26,063 nucleotides of DNA from NCBI GenBank assembly GCA_945889365.1, contig CAMDBQ010000002.1, positions 1-26,063 on the forward strand, in the 5' to 3' direction. This DNA is from Legionella genomosp. 1 (GTDB lineage Bacteria; Pseudomonadota; Gammaproteobacteria; Legionellales; Legionellaceae). The position numbers and the translations under genes were made by a program. Within the stretch, counting starts at the first letter, position 1, and every line of letters starts with the position of its first letter. Below are positions 21,411-26,063 of the stretch, piece by piece. Below the pieces are notes generated by a model. That model did no database searches and had not been told where the DNA came from. It saw only the letters and a program-made list of their open reading frames with translations.

Positions 21411-22592
21411 TCACACGGCATTTGCTCTGGCTTCAAGCACCGCAACTGCAGGTAGTGTCTTTCCTTCCAAGTATTCTAAAAACGCCCCGCCACCAGTAGA
21501 TATATATGATAATTGATCTGTCAGATCATACTGATCAATTGCCGCCAAGGTATCACCGCCACCGGCAATGCTGAACGCGTCACTTCTCGCGATCGCAATC
21601 GCTAGTGCGCGGGTGCCATAAGTAAATTGCGGAAATTCAAATACACCGACAGGGCCATTCCAGATGATGGTTTTGGCGCTGTCTAAAATACCAATGTAGC
21701 GCATGACGGTTTCAGGCCCAATGTCCATGATCATGTCATCTTTTGCTACGTTGGCTAATGATTTGTTGTATGCAGGGCAACTGTCACTAAATGATTTACC
21801 AACGACTACATCCGATGGAAGTGGAATTTTACAGCCGGTTTCTACGGCTAAGGCCAGGATATCACGTGCTTCATCAAGCAAGCTGCTTTCGTACAGAGAC
21901 ACCCCAATTTCATTGCCCTGAGCTTTCAAAAAAGTATTGGCAATGCCGCCCCCAGGAATCAAAACATCAACCATGCCTATCATTTGCTTAAGTAATGATA
22001 ATTTAGATGATACTTTAGCGCCACCAACAATCGCAATAATGGGTTTTTTGGGCGCTCTTAGTACATGCAATAATGCAGTCAGCTCTCGTACTAATAATGG
22101 GCCGGCTACTGCGATGGGTGCGTAATTTGCAACACCACAGGTTGATGCGTGTGCACGATGCGCTGTACCAAAAGCATCCATGACAAAGACATCACATAAT
22201 GAGGCAAGCTGTTTGGCCAATCCATGATCATTGGCTTTTTCACCGTGATTAAAGCGCACATTTTCACAAAGAACCAACTCGCCCGGCGCTACAGTTACCC
22301 CATTCAAATAATCAGTGACAAACCCTACCGGGCATGCAAGATGGGTTTTCAGATAATCAGCGACAGGCGCTAATGAAAATCGGCTTTCCATCGTTCCTTC
22401 TTCCGGTCGTCCAAGATGAGACATGACAATGACTGCAGCTCCCGCTTGCAGGGCTGCACGCAGAGTGGGTAAAGCCGCTTGCAAACGCTGATCGCTAGTA
22501 ATAATGCCATCTTTGATGGGCACATTTAAATCTTCGCGAATCAAGATACGTTTGCCACGCAGGTCAATGTCACTCATTTTGATAACGTTCAT
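21411..22592 (-). CDS. pgk: Phosphoglycerate kinase
   Basis: Pgk interconverts 1,3-bisphosphoglycerate plus ADP and 3-phosphoglycerate plus ATP. The 393-residue protein shows N-terminal substrate motifs (I-R-E-D-L-N-V-P at 17-24 and S-H-L-G-R-P at 58-63) and the nucleotide-side segments G-G-A-K-V-S-S-K-L near 197-205, N-G-P-V-G-V-F-E near 318-325, and G-G-D-T near 349-352. Length is standard. AAGGA lies before ATG 22592. It is last in the tkt-gap-pgk operon, nine bases after gap. In several related genomes pyk and fba follow; here the operon ends and a convergent gene begins. Confidence 0.97.
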   Translation of the reverse strand: MNVIKMSDIDLRGKRILIREDLNVPIKDGIITSDQRLQAALPTLRAALQAGAAVIVMSHLGRPEEGTMESRFSLAPVADYLKTHLACPVGFVTDYLNGVTVAPGELVLCENVRFNHGEKANDHGLAKQLASLCDVFVMDAFGTAHRAHASTCGVANYAPIAVAGPLLVRELTALLHVLRAPKKPIIAIVGGAKVSSKLSLLKQMIGMVDVLIPGGGIANTFLKAQGNEIGVSLYESSLLDEARDILALAVETGCKIPLPSDVVVGKSFSDSCPAYNKSLANVAKDDMIMDIGPETVMRYIGILDSAKTIIWNGPVGVFEFPQFTYGTRALAIAIARSDAFSIAGGGDTLAAIDQYDLTDQLSYISTGGGAFLEYLEGKTLPAVAVLEARANAV

Positions 22593-22601
22593 TGTTGTTC
22601 C

Positions 22602-23594
22602 TTAAAGGTTCATCATGTATTTCGCCGCATCCAGCATTCGATTGGAAAAGCCCCATTCGTTGTCATACCATGCAACGACTTTGACTAACCTACCCAGTAC
22701 TTTTGTTTGGGTGGTATCAAAAACTGCCGAGGCCGGGTAATGATTGAAGTCGCACGATACCAGCGGTTCGTCATTAATATGCAGAATGTCACTTTGCGCA
22801 TTACGCATGATGGCATTGACTTCATCGGCCGTCGTTGTGCGTTTGGCAATGAAGGTTAAATCAATAGCCGATACATTTATTGTTGGAACGCGCATGGCGA
22901 AACCATCCAGTTTACCAGCCAATTCAGGTAATACCAAGCCAACAGCAATTGCCGCTCCTGTTTTTGTAGGAATGATGGATTGTGTGGCCGAACGCGCACG
23001 GTGCAGATCCTTGTGGCTGCCATCCAGCAGCATTTGATCTTTGGTATAGGAATGTATTGTATTCAATAAACCGGATTCAATTCCGATTGCATCATTCAGT
23101 GGCTTGGCAACCGGTGCTAAACAATTGGTTGTGCATGAGGCATTGGAAATAATGATATCAGACGCTTTTAGAACCTGATGGTTGACTCCATAAACAATGG
23201 TGGCATCAACATTTGTACCGGGTGCGGATATGATTACCTTCTTGGCCCCAGCAGTAATATGCTGCATGGCGGTCGCGCGTTGTGTAAAATGCCCGGTGCA
23301 TTCAAACACCAGATCCACATCCAGCGCCTTCCAAGGCAGGGCGGTTGGATTACGTTCTGATGTGACGGCAATCGAGTGGCCGTCAACGATCAAGTTTTGG
23401 CCATTAACGTCCACTTTGCTATTAAATCGACCGTGCGTTGAGTCATAACGCGTCAAATGGGCGGTGGTATTAATCCCCGATAAATCGTTGATAGCGACTA
23501 CGTTAAATTCATTTTGTCGCTGATTTTCAAAAATAGAACGTAAAATGCAACGACCAATGCGGCCATAACCATTAATTGCAACCCGTATTGTCAT
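22602..23594 (-). CDS. gap: Glyceraldehyde-3-phosphate dehydrogenase
   Basis: The enzyme oxidises glyceraldehyde 3-phosphate to 1,3-bisphosphoglycerate. The 330-residue protein has the NAD motif I-N-G-Y-G-R-I-G-R at 7-15, Asp37 in A-I-N-D-L (favouring NAD+ over NADP+), catalytic Cys154 in S-N-A-S-C-T-T-N-C, and base His181 in H-S-Y-T. The insert S-Y-T-K-D-Q-M-L-L-D with D-L-H-R-A-R-S-A-T-Q is the proteobacterial subtype, which also includes Epd-like erythrose-4-phosphate dehydrogenases. T-G-A-A near 220 and the gap-pgk order favour GAPDH. GGAGAGG precedes the start, which overlaps the tkt stop by four bases. Confidence 0.93.
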   Translation of the reverse strand: MTIRVAINGYGRIGRCILRSIFENQRQNEFNVVAINDLSGINTTAHLTRYDSTHGRFNSKVDVNGQNLIVDGHSIAVTSERNPTALPWKALDVDLVFECTGHFTQRATAMQHITAGAKKVIISAPGTNVDATIVYGVNHQVLKASDIIISNASCTTNCLAPVAKPLNDAIGIESGLLNTIHSYTKDQMLLDGSHKDLHRARSATQSIIPTKTGAAIAVGLVLPELAGKLDGFAMRVPTINVSAIDLTFIAKRTTTADEVNAIMRNAQSDILHINDEPLVSCDFNHYPASAVFDTTQTKVLGRLVKVVAWYDNEWGFSNRMLDAAKYMMNL

Positions 23595-25606
23595 ACAACC
23601 TCTCCGAATTTTTCATGAAATAAAGCGCGTAACGCGGCGACTGTTTTTTCAACCGTGATACCTAACTCCTGATATGCGTCTTTTGCAGGTGCTGAAACAC
23701 CAAAACGGTCAATGCCAATCACAGCACCATCCAATCCAACAAAACGATACCAATACGTACTCGATGCCGCTTCAATGGCAACACGTTTTCGCACAGCAAT
23801 GGGTAATACCTGCTCCTGGTATGCGGCATCCTGAGCCAGAAAACGCTCAGCGCAAGGCATTGATACGACGCGAACTTGCAAGCCCAGAGCTTGAGCCTGG
23901 TTGGCGCTTTCAATGGCCAGGTGTATCTCCGAACCGGTTGATATCACGATGGCATCAGGGGTTTCTTCACAGTCTTGAAGAACATACCCACCGCGTTTTA
24001 TTCGCTCATATCCATCGTCAGCATGATTTAATGCCGGTAAATTTTGACGCGTTAACAACAAACACGATGGGCCATTGTGTTGTTCAATGGCTTGCTGCCA
24101 AGCAACGGCTGTTTCCATTAGATCAGCAGGACGCCAAACATGCATATTGGGCGTCATTCGCAGCATGGCGGCCTGTTCAATCGGTTGATGGGTTGGGCCA
24201 TCTTCGCCTAAGCCAATCGAATCATGGGTGTAAACAAAAATCACGCGTTGTTTCATTATAGCGCTCAAGCGTACGGCATTTCGTGCATAATCCGCAAACA
24301 CTAAAAATGTTCCACCGTAAGGTATAAAACCACCGTGCAATGCAAGGCCATTCATGATGGCTGACATGCCAAATTCACGCACGCCATAATGAATGTAGTT
24401 ACCATTAAATTGGTTGTGTGAGATGGGACGCGTGCCTGACCAGTCGGTATTGTTGGAGCCGGTGAGGTCGGCTGATCCACCCAACATTTCAGGTAATAAG
24501 GACGCGTAATGTTCTAAGCAATGTTGAGACGCTTTACGAGTGGCGATGGCTTTGGTGTTTTGTTTGCATTGATCTATAAATGCATCACTGTTCGTGCGCC
24601 ACTGATCAGGCAAATCGCCGTTTATACGTCGTAAAAATTCATGGTAATCAGCGGGACGTCGTTGTTGGTAAGCATGGCAATATTCCAGCCATTGTTGTTC
24701 TTCGTGCTGCCCTTGGTCTACGTGGCTCCATTCAGAATAAATAGTATCCGGGATAACAAAAGCGGGGTAGGGCCAATTCAGGGATTTGCGTAGCGCTTGA
24801 ATGTGTTCAGTACCTAAAGGTGCTCCGTGTGCTTTTTCAGTACCGGCGACTGCAGAACCATAACCAATGATTGTTTTACATATAATAAGTGTAGGTTTGC
24901 TTGTTTCATTACGGGCTTCAATAATAGCTTGTTCAATGGCCGCAAAATCATGACCATCAATTGACTCAACCACATGCCAATGATACGCTCTGAATCGAGC
25001 CGCTGTGTCATCGGTAAACCAGGTGTCAACTTCACCGTCGATGGAAATGCCATTGTCATCGTAGAAGACAATCAGTTTCCCCAAACCTAAAGTTCCCGCC
25101 AATGAGCAGGCTTCGTGAGAAATGCCTTCCATTAAGCAACCATCACCTATGAATGCGTATGTATAATGATTGATGAGTGCATTATTGTTTTCGTTGAATT
25201 TCGTGGCTAATGTTTTTTCTGCAATGGCCATGCCTACTGCATTGGCCAGGCCTTGGCCTAAGGGACCTGTGGTTGTTTCCACACCCGGTGTATCTGTGCA
25301 TTCAGGATGCCCTGGTGTTTTTGAATGCAGTTGACGAAAATTTTTGAGTTCTTGTATATTTAAATCGTAACCCGTCAGATGCAAAATCGAATAAAGTAGC
25401 ATCGAGCCGTGTCCATTCGACAAAATAAATCGGTCACGATTAAACCATTTTGGATTTTTTGGGTTATGCCTTAGAAATTTTTGCCATAAAACCGTAGCAA
25501 TGTCAGCCATACCAAGAGGCATGCCCGGATGCCCTGATTGTGCTTCTTCAACCGCATCAATGCTTAAAAAACGAATGGCGTGCGCTAACGTTCTGCACAA
25601 ACTCAT
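23591..25606 (-). CDS. tkt: Transketolase
   Basis: Transketolase transfers two-carbon units in the pentose phosphate pathway using thiamine diphosphate and Mg2+. I start at ATG 25606, giving 671 residues (family about 660-670) and a typical opening R-T-L-A-H-A-I-R-F-L-S-I-D-A-V. AGGA lies eight bases upstream. A longer frame to 25675 adds residues without similarity and covers the likely leader. Motifs: S-G-H-P-G-M-P-L-G, the TPP/Mg segment G-D-G-C-L-M-E-G-I-S-H-E with D-D-N, R-E-F-G-M-S-A-I-M-N-G, and E-D-G-P-T-H-Q-P-I-E-Q. It is the first gene of the carbon operon; its promoter should lie in 25607-25740. Confidence 0.96.
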   Translation of the reverse strand: MSLCRTLAHAIRFLSIDAVEEAQSGHPGMPLGMADIATVLWQKFLRHNPKNPKWFNRDRFILSNGHGSMLLYSILHLTGYDLNIQELKNFRQLHSKTPGHPECTDTPGVETTTGPLGQGLANAVGMAIAEKTLATKFNENNNALINHYTYAFIGDGCLMEGISHEACSLAGTLGLGKLIVFYDDNGISIDGEVDTWFTDDTAARFRAYHWHVVESIDGHDFAAIEQAIIEARNETSKPTLIICKTIIGYGSAVAGTEKAHGAPLGTEHIQALRKSLNWPYPAFVIPDTIYSEWSHVDQGQHEEQQWLEYCHAYQQRRPADYHEFLRRINGDLPDQWRTNSDAFIDQCKQNTKAIATRKASQHCLEHYASLLPEMLGGSADLTGSNNTDWSGTRPISHNQFNGNYIHYGVREFGMSAIMNGLALHGGFIPYGGTFLVFADYARNAVRLSAIMKQRVIFVYTHDSIGLGEDGPTHQPIEQAAMLRMTPNMHVWRPADLMETAVAWQQAIEQHNGPSCLLLTRQNLPALNHADDGYERIKRGGYVLQDCEETPDAIVISTGSEIHLAIESANQAQALGLQVRVVSMPCAERFLAQDAAYQEQVLPIAVRKRVAIEAASSTYWYRFVGLDGAVIGIDRFGVSAPAKDAYQELGITVEKTVAALRALFHEKFGEVV

Positions 25607-25693
25607 GGAGGTTCCTGGGTAATCAATAAGGCGCCTATTGTCGCTCAGAAGGCTGTCTTGGGCAAGGTAATACAATAAAATTTACTTTTTGTG

Positions 25694-25725
25694 TATTATA
25701 TGCTACGATTGCTATTCATTTACAA
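25694..25725. promoter_or_regulatory. Divergent promoter region between tkt and the right-edge gene
   Basis: TATAAT on the minus strand (25695-25700) has TTGTAA (25720-25725) 19 bases upstream, a usable but wide spacing, and could drive tkt with a leader of about 80 bases. On the plus strand TATTAT (25694-25699) is a -10 candidate for the rightward gene, without a good -35. The two -10 boxes overlap, so the promoters would compete. Confidence 0.4.
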
Positions 25726-25740
25726 GCCAAATGATTTTTT

Positions 25741-26063
25741 ATGGACATCGTTCTGGAGCGGTTGAGGGGTCGTTTTCTTCGAACCCGCATGAGCATTTTT
25801 GGCGATTGTTCGGGTAATTTTTTACCCGATAATGCGGATTTATCGAGTGAACGCTTGTCTGCTCGTTTGGATTCATTGGGAAAGCAGGATCCTACGAAAA
25901 AACACGCTGCTATCAAATTATTGCTCGAAGAAGACTCATCATTGTGTCTTGAATACACGACAACTCGTGCCTTGCTGTTAAAAACCTTATCATCGTCCCC
26001 TGTTGATGAAGACAAAGCGATTGATTTAATAAAAAGAGCCATACTGCTTGCCGATATCCTGTG
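25741..26063 (+). CDS. Unknown protein, N-terminal part (runs off right edge)
   Basis: From ATG 25741 the frame is open for 107 codons to the end of the window with no stop; an in-frame TGA at 25732-25734 bounds it upstream. The start M-D-I-V-L-E-R-L-R-G-R-F is not a signal peptide. The visible part is rich in Leu, Ser and Asp with predicted helices: L-S-S-E-R-L-S-A-R-L near 36-45, H-A-A-I-K-L-L-L-E-E near 57-66, and D-K-A-I-D-L-I-K-R-A near 93-102. The pattern suggests a helical cytoplasmic or secreted protein. I do not recognise a family. There is no good ribosome-binding sequence before the ATG, so the start could be at TTG 25762 or ATG 25789. No long minus-strand frame here is convincing. 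Confidence 0.65.
   Translation, partial: MDIVLERLRGRFLRTRMSIFGDCSGNFLPDNADLSSERLSARLDSLGKQDPTKKHAAIKLLLEEDSSLCLEYTTTRALLLKTLSSSPVDEDKAIDLIKRAILLADIL

Noticed and set aside
25248..25262. GGCCTTGGCC resembling the repeat core
   Set aside because: It lies in conserved transketolase coding sequence and the flanks do not match the two repeat copies.
25607..25675. Longer transketolase start
   Set aside because: The extension lacks family similarity, and a good ribosome-binding sequence precedes the ATG at 25606.

Overview
The window looks like chromosomal DNA of a moderate-GC gammaproteobacterium, most likely from or near the Legionellales. This is inferred from gene content: a paired M16 protease/rsmD operon divergent from ftsY-ftsE-ftsX, a RocC/ProQ-like RNA chaperone, a homospermidine synthase, and a tkt-gap-pgk operon. 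It was not tested by any search.

Layout. 1-123: the 5' end of an ISAs1-type transposase gene runs off the left edge on the minus strand. 345-2454: a three-gene envelope module (lipoprotein, outer-membrane beta-barrel, small Cys-rich Pro/Ala-tailed secreted protein), bracketed by two inverted copies of a short hairpin-forming repeat (204-227 and 2451-2476). 2658-5831 (minus): two M16-family proteins, one with the zinc motif and one without it, then rsmD, nearly contiguous. 5902-11510 (plus): ftsY, ftsE, ftsX, then directly joined by overlap a double-length ABC permease (TTG start) and an ABC ATPase with an extra C-terminal domain. 11529-15811: a homospermidine synthase-like gene, divergent from an aldehyde dehydrogenase and a GABA-type aminotransferase; the intergenic region holds a perfect inverted repeat. 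15823-17111: cytochrome c4 divergent from the GTPase gene engB. 17098-20505 (minus): a small YqaE/Pmp3-like membrane protein, dapB, mmsA and mmsB. 20663-21310 (plus): a ProQ/FinO-domain protein, divergent from yqaE and probably sharing one palindromic -35 hexamer with it, followed by a long hairpin terminator. 21411-25606 (minus): tkt, gap, pgk. 25741-26063: the start of an unknown gene that runs off the right edge.

How the genes work together. The FtsY/FtsE/FtsX block couples membrane-protein targeting with septal cell-wall hydrolase control; the attached ABC importer is of the nitrate/taurine/aliphatic-sulfonate type and has no substrate-binding protein here. The homospermidine synthase and the dehydrogenase/aminotransferase pair fit one theme, putrescine use: condensation to homospermidine against oxidation through 4-aminobutanal and GABA. 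mmsA and mmsB are late valine-degradation enzymes behind the lysine/peptidoglycan gene dapB. tkt, gap and pgk are central carbon enzymes.

Most of the window is ordinary housekeeping DNA. The least explained parts are the repeat-flanked envelope module at 345-2454, the ABC transporter fused to the ftsEX operon, the divergent polyamine locus with its candidate operator, and the shared -35 promoter with a leader hairpin upstream of the ProQ-like gene. There are no gene-free stretches over 300 bases, and I saw no rRNA, tRNA or CRISPR array.
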